The notes beneath the pieces are model-generated. The model was given only the letters and a program-made list of their open reading frames with translations. It did not search any database and was not told the origin of the DNA. Shown here piece after piece: positions 19,934-29,320 of a stretch of 64,000 nucleotides of DNA (position 1 is the stretch's first letter; every line of letters starts with the position of its first letter). Origin of the DNA: Planococcus sp. PAMC 21323 (GTDB lineage: Bacteria > Bacillota > Bacilli > Bacillales_A > Planococcaceae); assembly GCF_000785555.1 (NCBI RefSeq), contig NZ_CP009129.1, forward strand, positions 806,001-870,000, in the 5' to 3' direction. The translations under genes were made by a program, and so were the position numbers.

Positions 19934-21547
19934 TTGGGGAAGAAAAAGTTCTTAACGTGGTCATTATTATTGCTTTTATTAGTATCAACAGCACTTTTTG
20001 GCTGTAGTTCTGACGACAGCTCAGACGAAGACGGAGGTAGTGACGGAGGATCCACTGAAGAGAAAACATTGATCTTTGGACGTGGAGGCGACTCTGTTTC
20101 TCTTGATCCAATTTCGATTACAGATGGAGAATCATTTAAAGTAACTAAAAACATTTTTGATACTTTAGTAAACTTTGGTGAACAAGATACAGAAATCGAA
20201 GCTGGATTGGCGTCTGAATGGACACCATCTGAAGATGGATTAACGTATACGTTCAAATTGCAGGAAGGCGTTAAGTTCCACGATGGCGCTGATTTTAATG
20301 CAGAAGCTGTAGTGAAAAACTTTGAACGCTGGGCAGCTGGAGACGGCGAGAAATTCCCTTACTATGGTTCGATGTTCGGTGGTTACGGAGATGAAGAAGG
20401 ACATGTAATTGATTCTGTTGAAGCAACAGGCGATTACGAAGTTGTCTTTACATTAAACCGTCCACAAGCACCATTCCTTAAAAACTTAGCTATGAGTCCG
20501 TTCGCGATTGCTTCACCAACAGCAGTTGAAGAAGCTGGAGACTCTTTCGGAGATAACCCAGTGGGAACAGGTCCATTTAAGTTTGTTGAATGGAAACGTA
20601 ACGATACGATTACAATTGAAAAATTTGATGATTACTGGGTGGAAGGCGAGCCGAAATTGGATCAAGTCGTATTCCGCGCAATTCCAGATAACTCAGCTCG
20701 TTTAAATGCTTTATTATCAGGAGAAATTGATTTGGCAGACGGGATTACACCATCTGATGCAGGAACAATCGAAGGCGATGATAACCTTCAATTGTTTGAA
20801 CGTCCATCTATGAACGTTGGCTACCTTGGAATGACTGTAACGCGTGAACCATTTGATGATCCTAAAGTTCGTCAAGCAGTAAACCATGCAATCGACAAAC
20901 AAGCGATTGTAGATGCATTTTTCGAAGGACGCGCAGAAGTAGCGAAAAACCCAATTCCGCCAGTAATTAGCGGATATAACGATAGCATTGAAGGTTACGA
21001 ATACAGCCCTGAAAAAGCTAAAGAGTTGTTAGAAGAAGCAGGTCTTAAAGACGGCTTTGATATGGAACTTTACGCAATGCCAGTTCCACGTCCATATATG
21101 CCAGATGGCCAAAAAGTTGCAGAAGCAATTCAGAAAAACTTAGCTGATGTTGGCATTAACGCTAAGATTGTATCATTTGAATGGGCAACGTATTTAGAAA
21201 AAGCTGCAAACGGAGAAGCTGATGCATTCTTACTTGGATGGACTGGCGATAACGGCGATGCAGATAACTTCCTATACGCTTTGCTTGATCAAGATAATGT
21301 CGGCACAAACAACTACACGTACTATAAAAACCAAGAATTGCATGATCTTTTGATCAAAGCTCAATCAGAAGTTGATGAAGATGCAAGAAACGAATTATAC
21401 ATGCAAGCTCAAGAAATCATCCATGAAGATGCTCCTTGGGTTCCACTTGCACACTCTACACCGCTATTAGCTGGTGGGAAAAACGTAATGAATTTCAAAG
21501 CACATCCAACAGGTTCTGACAAATTGGCTTCAGTAGATTTGGAGTAG
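19934..21547 (+). CDS. dppA: Peptide-binding lipoprotein of the ABC importer (DppA/OppA type)
   Basis: This 537-residue extracellular solute-binding protein (SBP family 5) has a signal peptide with a lysine-rich start, a Leu-rich core and the lipobox LFGC. A Ser/Asp/Gly-rich linker follows. Family motifs include DGLTYTFKLQEGVKFHDGAD and VGTGPFKFVEW. It captures peptides outside the membrane. I start it at TTG 19934 because GGAGGGG lies 6 bases upstream. The in-frame ATG at 19901 overlaps the dppF stop, lacks a site and would push the signal peptide inwards. A terminator-like hairpin follows, which may set lower expression of the permeases. Confidence 0.88.
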   Translation: MGKKKFLTWSLLLLLLVSTALFGCSSDDSSDEDGGSDGGSTEEKTLIFGRGGDSVSLDPISITDGESFKVTKNIFDTLVNFGEQDTEIEAGLASEWTPSEDGLTYTFKLQEGVKFHDGADFNAEAVVKNFERWAAGDGEKFPYYGSMFGGYGDEEGHVIDSVEATGDYEVVFTLNRPQAPFLKNLAMSPFAIASPTAVEEAGDSFGDNPVGTGPFKFVEWKRNDTITIEKFDDYWVEGEPKLDQVVFRAIPDNSARLNALLSGEIDLADGITPSDAGTIEGDDNLQLFERPSMNVGYLGMTVTREPFDDPKVRQAVNHAIDKQAIVDAFFEGRAEVAKNPIPPVISGYNDSIEGYEYSPEKAKELLEEAGLKDGFDMELYAMPVPRPYMPDGQKVAEAIQKNLADVGINAKIVSFEWATYLEKAANGEADAFLLGWTGDNGDADNFLYALLDQDNVGTNNYTYYKNQELHDLLIKAQSEVDEDARNELYMQAQEIIHEDAPWVPLAHSTPLLAGGKNVMNFKAHPTGSDKLASVDLE

Positions 21548-21556
21548 GCAATTCAC

Positions 21557-21593
21557 GGGAGGGAGTCGGGATGATTTCCTCCCCCTTTTTTTT
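21557..21593 (+). terminator. Partial terminator inside the peptide-transport operon
   Basis: GGGAGGGA and TTTCCTCCC form a stem followed by eight T, between dppA and dppB. It may cause partial read-through so that binding protein exceeds permease, a common arrangement in such operons. Confidence 0.65.
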
Positions 21594-21632
21594 ACTGCTA
21601 TACATATTGCAAGAGATGGAGAGGTGAAGAAG

Positions 21633-22637
21633 ATGCTTCACTATATTGGAAGAAGACTTTTACAGTTAATCCCAGTTTTACTTGGTATGACATTTATCGT
21701 CTTTATGATCATCCGTGCCATTCCTGGCGATCCTGCACAAGTTATTCTTGGTCAGCAAGCATCCGAAGAAGCAATAAAAGCATTACGAACAAATCTAGGA
21801 TTAGATAATCCTTGGTATATTCAGTATTTTGACTACCTAAAAGGATTGATTACTGGCGATTTAGGAGAATCACTTCGTACACGTACTCCTGTAGTAGATG
21901 AAGTATGGCCATATTTGGCTGCTACGATTGAACTCTCTTTATTCGCTATTATTATTGCGGTAGTAATCGGAATTAATGCAGGTATTATTTCAGCTTGGTT
22001 CCAAAATTCTTGGTTTGACTACTTGGCTATGATCATTGCATTGATTGGGGTATCGATGCCAATCTTCTGGCTTGGGTTAATGAACCAATGGATTTTCTCT
22101 ATTGAACTTGGGATTTTACCGACTACTGGTCGAGAAAATGTCCGAGATCCTGTCGATGTCATAACTGGTTTCTATGTACTAGATACATTGATAGCAGGGG
22201 ATTTTAACCAATTATCTACTGTACTTAAACACCTCGTTTTACCAGGAACAGCTTTAGCGACAATTCCGATGGCCATTATTGCAAGAATGACTCGTTCAAG
22301 CATGCTAGAAGTTATGCGTTCTGATTTTGTTCGAACAGCTCGCTCGAAAGGTTTATCGATGTTTTGGGTTGTATACAAACATGCGCTCAAAAATGCAATT
22401 ATTCCAGTGCTAACGATTATCGGACTTCAGATGGGGCTTCTGCTAGGTGGTGCCATTTTGACAGAAACCATTTTCGGATGGCCAGGAATCGGACGTTATA
22501 TCTATGAAGCAATTGGTTTCCGTGATTATCCGGTTATTCAGTCAGGTATCCTAATTGTCGCGTTTATATTTGTTATGATTAATTTAGTTGTCGATTTGCT
22601 ATACGGTTTGGTCGATCCACGCATCAAATATGATTAG
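21633..22637 (+). CDS. dppB: Peptide ABC transporter permease DppB/OppB type
   Basis: The 334-residue permease has six transmembrane segments, the N-terminal RRLLQLIPVLLGMTFIVF and the EAA-like loop RTARSKGLSMFWVVYKHALKNA that docks on the ATPases. GGAGAGG precedes the ATG at 21633; an in-frame GTG three codons upstream overlaps that site. dppC begins 17 bases after its stop. Confidence 0.9.
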   Translation: MLHYIGRRLLQLIPVLLGMTFIVFMIIRAIPGDPAQVILGQQASEEAIKALRTNLGLDNPWYIQYFDYLKGLITGDLGESLRTRTPVVDEVWPYLAATIELSLFAIIIAVVIGINAGIISAWFQNSWFDYLAMIIALIGVSMPIFWLGLMNQWIFSIELGILPTTGRENVRDPVDVITGFYVLDTLIAGDFNQLSTVLKHLVLPGTALATIPMAIIARMTRSSMLEVMRSDFVRTARSKGLSMFWVVYKHALKNAIIPVLTIIGLQMGLLLGGAILTETIFGWPGIGRYIYEAIGFRDYPVIQSGILIVAFIFVMINLVVDLLYGLVDPRIKYD

Positions 22638-22654
22638 GAAGGAGGAGACGTATT

Positions 22655-23542
22655 ATGGCTGAAACAGTAAACAATCAAGAAAAAGAAGAGTTGCAGAAAG
22701 TCGCTGGTCCTTGGAAAGAGGCTTGGCGAGGTTTCCGCAAAAGTAAAGTAGCGGTTGTTGGTATGGGTATTGTTATCTTCTTTATTTTGTTAGCAATTTT
22801 CGGACCACTCATTACATTACAAGGCATTAATGAACAAAATCTGTCTCAACGGCTTATGCCTCCTTCTTCTACTCATTGGATGGGTACAGATGACTTTGGT
22901 CGAGATATTTTATCGCGCGTTGTATATGGTGCTCGAATTTCTTTATGGGTTGGTTTTTTAGCAGTTATTGGATCTGTTGTTGTAGGGAGTATTTTAGGGA
23001 TTTTAGCCGGTTATTACGGACGTTGGGTAGACACAATTATTTCACGTATCTTTGATATCATGCTAGCTTTTCCAAGTATTTTGCTAGCAATCGCGGTTGT
23101 ATCGGTTCTAGGACCTTCTTTACGAAATGCGTTAATTGCCATTGCCATCATCAACGTACCTAACTTTGGTCGTTTAATTCGCTCGAAAGTGTTGAGTATT
23201 AAAGAAGATGAATACATTATGTCAGCAAAAGCAATTGGTATGAAAGACAATCGTATTCTTGTTTCTCATATTCTACCGAACTCTATGGCACCAGTAATTG
23301 TTCAAGGAACATTGGCTATTGCGACAGCAATTATTGAAGCTGCGGCACTTGGATTTTTAGGATTAGGTGCTCAAGCTCCGTCTCCAGAATGGGGCAAAAT
23401 GTTAGCAGACTCGCGTTCGTATTTAACAAATGCACCATGGACCATGATTTTTCCAGGGGTAGCGATCATGTTGACAGTACTCGGCTTTAACTTAATGGGT
23501 GACGGTTTACGTGACGCATTAGATCCACGAATGAAATCATAA
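22655..23542 (+). CDS. dppC: Peptide ABC transporter permease DppC/OppC type
   Basis: The 295-residue permease begins with a soluble N-terminus and one transmembrane helix. The five-helix importer core follows, with GTDDFGRDILSRVVYGARIS and the EAA loop MSAKAIGMKDNRILVSHILPN, both typical of DppC/OppC. AAGGAGGAG precedes the ATG. It is the last gene of the operon and is followed by a strong bidirectional terminator shared with ygaE. Confidence 0.9.
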   Translation: MAETVNNQEKEELQKVAGPWKEAWRGFRKSKVAVVGMGIVIFFILLAIFGPLITLQGINEQNLSQRLMPPSSTHWMGTDDFGRDILSRVVYGARISLWVGFLAVIGSVVVGSILGILAGYYGRWVDTIISRIFDIMLAFPSILLAIAVVSVLGPSLRNALIAIAIINVPNFGRLIRSKVLSIKEDEYIMSAKAIGMKDNRILVSHILPNSMAPVIVQGTLAIATAIIEAAALGFLGLGAQAPSPEWGKMLADSRSYLTNAPWTMIFPGVAIMLTVLGFNLMGDGLRDALDPRMKS

Positions 23543-23544
23543 AA

Positions 23545-23577
23545 AAAGTGTGAGGCATTTGCCTCACACTTTTTTAT
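23545..23577. terminator. Bidirectional intrinsic terminator
   Basis: AAAAGTGTGAGGCA and TGCCTCACACTTTT form a perfect 14-bp stem between convergent dppC and ygaE. Confidence 0.93.
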
Positions 23578-24659
23578 ATGGAATTTTCAAGTTCTGTGTC
23601 TACTTCTTCTGAATGGTAATTCAAATAAGCAATGATGAGTAAGTCCAAATGTTCTAGTTGCTCTTCATAATCTAAAATAGCCGATAATACGTGCATTAAA
23701 TGATAAACTGAAAATTCGCCTTCATTTTCTTCATGTGCCAAATTAATCTCTTTTACAAAAATCGTCATCACTTCGTTACGTCTCATAACAGCGTCTGTAC
23801 CAGAACCTTCGCTATGTTCGGGGCGCAATTTGCCAACATATTTCATATAAAGTTGCTCGTGGTAACTTGCTAAACTTTCCAATCTCTCTTGAACCATCAT
23901 ATGAAAGTGTTGAGGAAGTTCCATCAACTCATTTTCGAAACGGTTCAAGCGTCTTAATACCTCTAAACTTTTCTTCGATGTCGCAATCATTTGACGGTAA
24001 AGTACCAGTTTACGTGCTTTCGCATATTGTTGCTTTTTCGTGTAGCTGCGTTCTTCTTTATAAAACGAGTACCATTGATCAACTTTTACTAGGTTTTCTG
24101 TTAATTTATCAATATCTTCTTTTACCGAGACATGATCAGATGCATGTCGAATGGAAACGCGAATCCAACGAATCACTTCTTCGCTAACAGAATGGATGGA
24201 TTTGAACAAACGAGTTTCATATTTAGGTGGAAGAAATATCATATTCACGATAAATGCAGAAATTATCCCAAGCATAACGGTGGAAATTCTCAATGACGCA
24301 AAAGTTAAAAAGTTTGTAGAATGAGAGTCCATGATGATAATAATCGTTACTAAAGTTAATGGAACAGTATTTTCTAGCTTTAGCTTCAACATGACGATAA
24401 TTGCTAATATTGCTGCGGCTCCAATGGTTAAATAATTGCTGCCGAGCGTTAACACAAAAACAATCGCTATGGTAGCACCGATCAAATTTCCATAAATTTG
24501 ATCAAGTAACGTTAAATAAGAGCGGTAAATAGATGGCTGGATAGCGAAAATCGCCGCTACCCCTGCAAAAACAGGGGAAGGCAAATCCAATAAGTTGGCC
24601 AGATACAAGGCCATTGAAATGGCCACGCCAGTTTTAAAGATACGTGCACCTAATTTCAT
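23574..24659 (-). CDS. ygaE: Aromatic acid exporter (ArAE) family membrane protein, YgaE-like
   Basis: The 361-residue protein has about five N-terminal transmembrane segments (residues 10-145, including FAIQPSIYRSYLTLLDQIYGN). A long charged cytoplasmic helical region follows. This is the layout of the ArAE/FUSC-like family PF06081. B. subtilis YgaE, encoded next to gsaB, is a likely orthologue; function and substrate are unknown. AAGGAG lies about 11 bases before the ATG, a rather wide spacing. Confidence 0.8.
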   Translation of the reverse strand: MKLGARIFKTGVAISMALYLANLLDLPSPVFAGVAAIFAIQPSIYRSYLTLLDQIYGNLIGATIAIVFVLTLGSNYLTIGAAAILAIIVMLKLKLENTVPLTLVTIIIIMDSHSTNFLTFASLRISTVMLGIISAFIVNMIFLPPKYETRLFKSIHSVSEEVIRWIRVSIRHASDHVSVKEDIDKLTENLVKVDQWYSFYKEERSYTKKQQYAKARKLVLYRQMIATSKKSLEVLRRLNRFENELMELPQHFHMMVQERLESLASYHEQLYMKYVGKLRPEHSEGSGTDAVMRRNEVMTIFVKEINLAHEENEGEFSVYHLMHVLSAILDYEEQLEHLDLLIIAYLNYHSEEVDTELENSI

Positions 24660-24698
24660 GTACTTAGGGACTCCTTCCTCAAAAACGATTTACGTTAA

Positions 24699-25985
24699 TT
24701 ATAACTGTTTAAACGCCTTACGTACCGCTTGAATAGAAAATTCTATATCTTCTTCTGTATGTTCCGTCGTTAAAAACCAAGCTTCGTATTTTGATGGCGC
24801 TAAATTGATGCCTTGAGCGAGCATCAATTTAAAGAAGCGACCAAAAATTTCACCATTTGATTCTTCTGCTTGCTCGTAGTTTTCTACTATTGTATCAGTA
24901 AAGTAAATAGTCAATGCACCTTTTAATCGGTTGACAGTGATTGTAATATCAAATTCTTTAGCCGCTGCCAAAATCCCTTTTTCTAGTTTTTCTCCGAGTT
25001 TATCCATTTTTTCATAAACGCCTTCTTGACCCAGAACTTCTAAACAAGCGATTCCAGCTTGTATGGAAGCGGGATTTCCAGCCATGGTACCAGCTTGATA
25101 AGCAGGGCCTAAAGGAGCTACTGTTTCCATTATTTCTTTTTTACCACCATAAGCTCCAATTGGTAACCCACCACCAATGATTTTACCAAGAGCGGTAAGG
25201 TCAGGTGTCAACCCAAGCATATCTTGAGCGCCACCATAATGGAAACGGAAAGCGGTAATAACTTCATCATAAACAATGAGTGCCCCTTTTTCATGGGCAA
25301 TGCGATGAACTTCCTTCAAGTATCCTTCTTTTGGTTCAACAATTCCGAAGTTACCAACAATGGGTTCAACCAAAAGACAAGCAATTTCTTCTCCCCAATG
25401 ATCCATTGCTTCTGAAAAAGCATCTATGTCATTAAATGGAACGGTGATCACTTCTTCAGCGATAGATTTTGGGACACCTGCTGAGTCAGGGGTACCGAGT
25501 GTCGCAGGACCAGATCCAGCAGCAACAAGCACCAAATCTGAATGGCCGTGATAGCAACCTGCAAACTTCATAATTTTAGTTCGTCCCGTATAGGCACGCG
25601 ATACGCGAATTGTGGTCATAACTGCTTCTGTGCCACTGTTTACAAAGCGAACTCGATCCATGTTTGGCATTGCTTTTTTTAGCATTTTAGCGAAAGTAAT
25701 TTCATGTCGTGTGGGTGTGCCGTAAAGCAGGCCAGTTTCTGCTGCATATGTAATTGCTTTTGTTATATGTGGATGGGCGTGACCTGTAATGATTGGCCCG
25801 TACGCTGCTAAATAGTCTATGTATTTATTGCCGTCAACATCCCAAAAGTAAGCGCCTTTACCTCGTTCCATAGCGATAGGGGATCCGCCACCTACTGCTT
25901 TAAACGATCTTGATGGACTATTAACACCACCGACGATGTGTTGTAATGCTTCTTTGTGTAACTCTTCTGATGTCGAATGATTCAT
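24699..25985 (-). CDS. gsaB: Glutamate-1-semialdehyde 2,1-aminomutase
   Basis: The 428-residue class-III aminotransferase converts glutamate-1-semialdehyde to 5-aminolevulinate in heme and siroheme synthesis. Visible are [47 protein letters not shown], the pyridoxal-phosphate lysine in [18 protein letters not shown], and [11 protein letters not shown]. subtilis has two such genes (hemL and gsaB); the position between ygaE and the bcp-type gene marks this as the gsaB copy. GGAGGCAA precedes the ATG. Confidence 0.9.
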   Translation of the reverse strand: MNHSTSEELHKEALQHIVGGVNSPSRSFKAVGGGSPIAMERGKGAYFWDVDGNKYIDYLAAYGPIITGHAHPHITKAITYAAETGLLYGTPTRHEITFAKMLKKAMPNMDRVRFVNSGTEAVMTTIRVSRAYTGRTKIMKFAGCYHGHSDLVLVAAGSGPATLGTPDSAGVPKSIAEEVITVPFNDIDAFSEAMDHWGEEIACLLVEPIVGNFGIVEPKEGYLKEVHRIAHEKGALIVYDEVITAFRFHYGGAQDMLGLTPDLTALGKIIGGGLPIGAYGGKKEIMETVAPLGPAYQAGTMAGNPASIQAGIACLEVLGQEGVYEKMDKLGEKLEKGILAAAKEFDITITVNRLKGALTIYFTDTIVENYEQAEESNGEIFGRFFKLMLAQGINLAPSKYEAWFLTTEHTEEDIEFSIQAVRKAFKQL

Positions 25986-26109
25986 TAGATGATTGCCTCC
26001 TATTGATTAAACTCTTCTTTATTGTAGACAACCTTGTTCTGAAACGCCAAAGAAATTGAAACTAAGCTCAGTGTTCGGTACGATAGAAGAAAGAAAAGGA
26101 GTGGGTAAG

Positions 26110-26586
26110 ATGACGGTAGTAGAAGGCATGCAAGCGCCAACATTTTCACTGAAAAATGAAATAGGAGAAATTGTTTCACTGAATGATTTCACAGGCGATA
26201 AATACGTAGTTCTTTACTTTTATCCGAAAGATATGACTCCAGGTTGTACGACACAAGCATGTGATTTTAGAGATGCCGAAGCTGACTTCTCTAAACTAAA
26301 TGCGGTAATTTTAGGCGTAAGTGCAGATTCAGAAGACCGACATACTAAATTTATCGAAAAACATGGATTGCCATTTTCACTTTTAGTAGATGAAAACCAC
26401 CAAATGTCTGAAGACTATGGCGTCTGGGTAGAGAAGAATATGTATGGCAAAAAATTCATGGGCATTGAGCGTTCTACTTTTTTAATCGACCCTACAGGTA
26501 CTGTTGCCAAAGTGTGGCGGAAAGTAAAAGTACCAAATCATATTCAGGATGTTTTAGAAACTTTAAAAACAATTAGAAAGCAGTAA
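26110..26586 (+). CDS. bcp: Thiol peroxidase of the Bcp/PrxQ type, YgaF-like
   Basis: The 158-residue peroxiredoxin reduces hydroperoxides using a peroxidatic Cys46 in PGCTTQACDFRD and, five residues later, a resolving Cys51, the spacing typical of Bcp. FYPKDMTPGC and GVSADSEDRHTKFIEKHGLPF are also family-typical. AAAGGAG precedes the chosen ATG; an upstream ATG would add 18 residues covering that site. It is divergent from gsaB, as ygaF is in B. subtilis. Two further genes follow closely (13 bases, then overlap). Confidence 0.9.
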   Translation: MTVVEGMQAPTFSLKNEIGEIVSLNDFTGDKYVVLYFYPKDMTPGCTTQACDFRDAEADFSKLNAVILGVSADSEDRHTKFIEKHGLPFSLLVDENHQMSEDYGVWVEKNMYGKKFMGIERSTFLIDPTGTVAKVWRKVKVPNHIQDVLETLKTIRKQ

Positions 26587-26599
26587 GAGGGGGGCAATT

Positions 26600-27541
26600 A
26601 TGGAAGTTTTATTTACATTTGTTCCAAGAGAAGATCAACAACAAAGAATTCAAGAAGAATTTCCAGAAGTCGATTTTCATTTCCTTTATCGAGATAAGAC
26701 TCGATTATCAACGGCAGACATTATCGTTACTTATGGAGAAGATTTGACCGCGGAAGATATTGGAACAGCTGAAAAAGTAAAGTGGATTATGGTTGCTAGT
26801 GCGGGGATTGAAAAGCTACCGCATCAAGCGATTGAGTCACGTGGCATTACCGTATCGAATGTTAAAGGAATTCATAAAACACCAATGGCGGAGTCTGCAT
26901 TAGCACATTTATTGGCTATTAAGCGATCGCTACCAGTAATTTACGAAAATCAACATAAACAACAATGGGTAAGGAAAATAAGCTCTTCAGAGTTAAGTGG
27001 GACGACAGCACTGATTCTCGGACCAGGAGCAATTGGATCGGAAATCGGTCGATTGCTACAAGCATTTGGTGTTCAGACGATTGGTTGTAATCGCTCTGGC
27101 AGACAAGCTCCAAATATGGATGAAATGATTTCTTTCGAAAAGGTTCTTGATAAGTTACCAGAGGCAGATTACGTAATCTCTGTTTTGCCAAGTACAGATG
27201 AAACGAAAGAACTTTTAAAAGAAGAGCACTTCAAGGCTATGAAGGACACAGCGATCTTTATGAACTTCGGTAGAGGTGATTTAGTCACAGACGCAACTTT
27301 AGTAAATGCTCTACAACAAAATGAAATTGCGTATGCCGTTTTAGATGTGTTCGAACAGGAACCGCTTCCTGCAGATCACCCATACTGGTTAATGGACAAT
27401 GTAATTGTCTCACCACATATTTCTAGCAAATCAGGAAAATATGTAGACCGTACACTCGACATATTTATACCGAATTTGGAAAAATGGCTTATTGATCAAT
27501 CTGTTCCAACCAATCTAGTTGATATGGAAAAGGGGTATTGA
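26600..27541 (+). CDS. D-isomer-specific 2-hydroxyacid dehydrogenase
   Basis: The 313-residue NAD-dependent enzyme has the substrate-domain VASAGIEKLP motif and the nucleotide-binding motif LGPGAIGSEIGRLLQAFG. The catalytic Arg lies in FMNFGRGDLVTDATL, the Glu in DVFEQEPLP and the His in SPHISSKSG. It should interconvert a 2-oxoacid and a D-2-hydroxyacid; the substrate is unknown. GAGGGGGGC precedes the ATG. It overlaps or abuts the cobalamin adenosyltransferase gene. Confidence 0.87.
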   Translation: MEVLFTFVPREDQQQRIQEEFPEVDFHFLYRDKTRLSTADIIVTYGEDLTAEDIGTAEKVKWIMVASAGIEKLPHQAIESRGITVSNVKGIHKTPMAESALAHLLAIKRSLPVIYENQHKQQWVRKISSSELSGTTALILGPGAIGSEIGRLLQAFGVQTIGCNRSGRQAPNMDEMISFEKVLDKLPEADYVISVLPSTDETKELLKEEHFKAMKDTAIFMNFGRGDLVTDATLVNALQQNEIAYAVLDVFEQEPLPADHPYWLMDNVIVSPHISSKSGKYVDRTLDIFIPNLEKWLIDQSVPTNLVDMEKGY

Positions 27542-27543
27542 GC

Positions 27544-28095
27544 ATGAAGATTTACACTAAAACTGGCGATAAAGGCACGACTTCACTCGTCTACGGAACT
27601 CGTGTAGCAAAAAATGATGTAGTAGTAGAGGCGTATGGAACGTGTGACGAAGCAAATACATTAATTGGTTTAGCAATTGGACATCTTTATGCGGAGTTTT
27701 TCCAGGAGAAAGAAGAGCTTCTGAAAGTCTTTCACGAAATTCAGACCACGTTATTCCATGTAGGAGCTGAACTTGCTACACCTAAAGATAAAGAAGTGAA
27801 ATGGAAACTGACGGAACAAGATATTTCAAAGCTTGAACAATGGATTGATCACTATGACGATGCAGTTCCAACGCTGAGTAATTTCATTTTGCCTGGAGGA
27901 CATCCGGCTGGGGCGACATTCCATGTGGCGAGAACTGTAGTTAGACGAGCTGAGCGTACAGTGCTGTCTATTGGAAACGATGTTTCGCCAAATGTTTTAG
28001 CATATTTAAACCGATTGTCGGATTTTTTGTTCGTCGCAGCTCGCCTCGTCAATCAGCGGCTTGGTCGAGTAGAGAGAGGTTTGCACGATAATTAA
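27544..28095 (+). CDS. Cob(I)alamin adenosyltransferase, PduO type
   Basis: The 183-residue protein carries the PduO-type ATP-binding N-terminus KIYTKTGDKGTTSLVYG and the later FILPGGHPAGATFHVARTVVRRAER and LNRLSDFLFVAAR motifs. These identify ATP:cob(I)alamin adenosyltransferase, which makes adenosylcobalamin. AAAAGGGG lies 10 bases before the ATG at 27544. A TTG two codons earlier overlaps the previous stop and is too close to that site. The gene is coupled to the preceding dehydrogenase. Confidence 0.9.
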   Translation: MKIYTKTGDKGTTSLVYGTRVAKNDVVVEAYGTCDEANTLIGLAIGHLYAEFFQEKEELLKVFHEIQTTLFHVGAELATPKDKEVKWKLTEQDISKLEQWIDHYDDAVPTLSNFILPGGHPAGATFHVARTVVRRAERTVLSIGNDVSPNVLAYLNRLSDFLFVAARLVNQRLGRVERGLHDN

Positions 28096-28135
28096 AGTGG
28101 AAATGCGTGACAACCGGCGGTAATATAGTGATTTC

Positions 28136-28165
28136 TTGACATCTGACTCTTTTATTAGGTACACT
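28136..28165 (+). promoter_or_regulatory. perR promoter
   Basis: A perfect TTGACA (28136-28141) is followed after 18 bases by TACACT (28160-28165). Confidence 0.6.
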
Positions 28166-28167
28166 GT

Positions 28168-28182
28168 TTATAACAATTACAA
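28168..28182. promoter_or_regulatory. PerR-box-like operator at the perR promoter
   Basis: TTATAACAATTACAA matches the PerR box TTATAATnATTATAA at all but two positions and lies at about the transcription start, just after the -10. This suggests perR represses itself, as in B. subtilis. Confidence 0.7.
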
Positions 28183-28215
28183 TGTAAGAATATCTATGAA
28201 GTGAGGTGCACGGCG

Positions 28216-28659
28216 ATGTCTGAAGTACAATTAAAAGACGCGCTTGATGCTTTGAAGTCAACAGGTGTAAGAATCACACCCCAACGTCACGCGATTTTGG
28301 AGTATATGATTCATTCTACAAATCACCCAACAGCGGATGACATTTATCGCGCGCTTGAAAAAACGTTTCCTAATATGAGTGTCGCAACTGTTTATAATAA
28401 CTTACGTGTGTTCAGAAAAGCAGGATTGGTGAAAGAATTAACTTATGGAGATTCTTCAAGCCGTTTCGATTTTGTTACACATGACCATTATCATATTATC
28501 TGCAATGATTGCGGTAAAATTGTTGATTTCCATTACCCAGGACTCGATGAAGTGGAACATTTGGCTTCCCATGTCACTGGATTTGAAGTTGATTACCATC
28601 GACTTGAAATTTACGGGACATGTCAGGACTGCTTAAGCAATACGGCGAAAGCTCAATAG
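28216..28659 (+). CDS. perR: Peroxide-sensing Fur-family repressor PerR
   Basis: The 147-residue metalloregulator has an N-terminal winged helix ([20 protein letters not shown]) and a C-terminal dimerisation domain. The Fe/Mn site residues fall at exactly the B. subtilis numbers: His37, Asp85, His91, His93, Asp104. The structural zinc site is Cys96, Cys99, Cys136, Cys139. Oxidation of His37 or His91 by peroxide with bound iron releases DNA. The ATG at 28216 follows GTGAGGTG; the GTG five codons upstream is part of that site. A PerR-like box lies in its promoter. Confidence 0.95.
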   Translation: MSEVQLKDALDALKSTGVRITPQRHAILEYMIHSTNHPTADDIYRALEKTFPNMSVATVYNNLRVFRKAGLVKELTYGDSSSRFDFVTHDHYHIICNDCGKIVDFHYPGLDEVEHLASHVTGFEVDYHRLEIYGTCQDCLSNTAKAQ

Positions 28660-28667
28660 AATTTTCA

Positions 28668-28712
28668 AAAAAAAATAAGCTTACTGCTTTTAGGCAGTAA
28701 GCTTATTTTTTT
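28668..28712. terminator. Bidirectional intrinsic terminator
   Basis: AAAATAAGCTTACTGC and GCAGTAAGCTTATTTT form a 16-bp stem with a 6-nt loop between convergent perR and ygzB. Confidence 0.93.
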
Positions 28713-29061
28713 ATTGTGAGCTTTTTTTATTGTAGTCTTGGTCAAACTCTTTACCTTCAAGAGAGCGATCCATTGTTAAAGGCTCGTTGCAGTGCATGCA
28801 TATATCAACACGACCGAGCATTTTTGTATGTTTTCCACAATTCGGACATTCTACTGGTACGGTTTTCATGGATAACAAGCCAATCCAAGCATAAACACCT
28901 GTACTTCCGATAATTGCGAGTACACCAAGCAACATTAGAATCACCATTATAACGGGCTGATTTCTGAAATAGATACCAACATACATAATTACGATCCCAA
29001 TAAAGATTAATGCCAACGCAAACGTCCGAATGCGATTGATTTTATTTTTATAAGGTTTCAT
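28711..29061 (-). CDS. ygzB: UPF0295 membrane protein, YgzB-like
   Basis: The 116-residue protein has two transmembrane segments (about residues 13-30 and 37-62) and a C-terminal zinc-ribbon-like [20 protein letters not shown] pattern, the UPF0295/YgzB layout. Function is unknown. GGAGGAAA precedes the ATG. It lies between perR and ygxA exactly as in B. subtilis. Confidence 0.87.
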   Translation of the reverse strand: MKPYKNKINRIRTFALALIFIGIVIMYVGIYFRNQPVIMVILMLLGVLAIIGSTGVYAWIGLLSMKTVPVECPNCGKHTKMLGRVDICMHCNEPLTMDRSLEGKEFDQDYNKKSSQ

Positions 29062-29320
29062 GGTTTATTTCCTCCTTGCATCCATCATACTATATCATAA
29101 ATACCCTTAAAAAGTGATATCGGTTTTAAAATGAAGGAATCCGCAGTAAATATGTCGAAATAGAGAAAAGCGGAAGTTAGTTTGATTAGCATAGAAGTTT
29201 GAGCTAAAGAGGACGGGGAATCCCGGCAAACAAATGGGAAATGAAAACAAGCTGGAGTTTACAGCTAGGCATACCTCTTAATCCTAAGAAGGAATGCGGT
29301 AGAGACAGCAAGGAGTGAGA
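29062..29320 (+). other. Gene-free leader region upstream of ygxA
   Basis: About 260 bases without a convincing gene. Several short hairpins are visible (GGGGAATCCC near 29216; AGCTG...CAGCT at about 29250-29266), consistent with a long structured 5' leader of ygxA. No known riboswitch signature is recognised. Confidence 0.3.
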
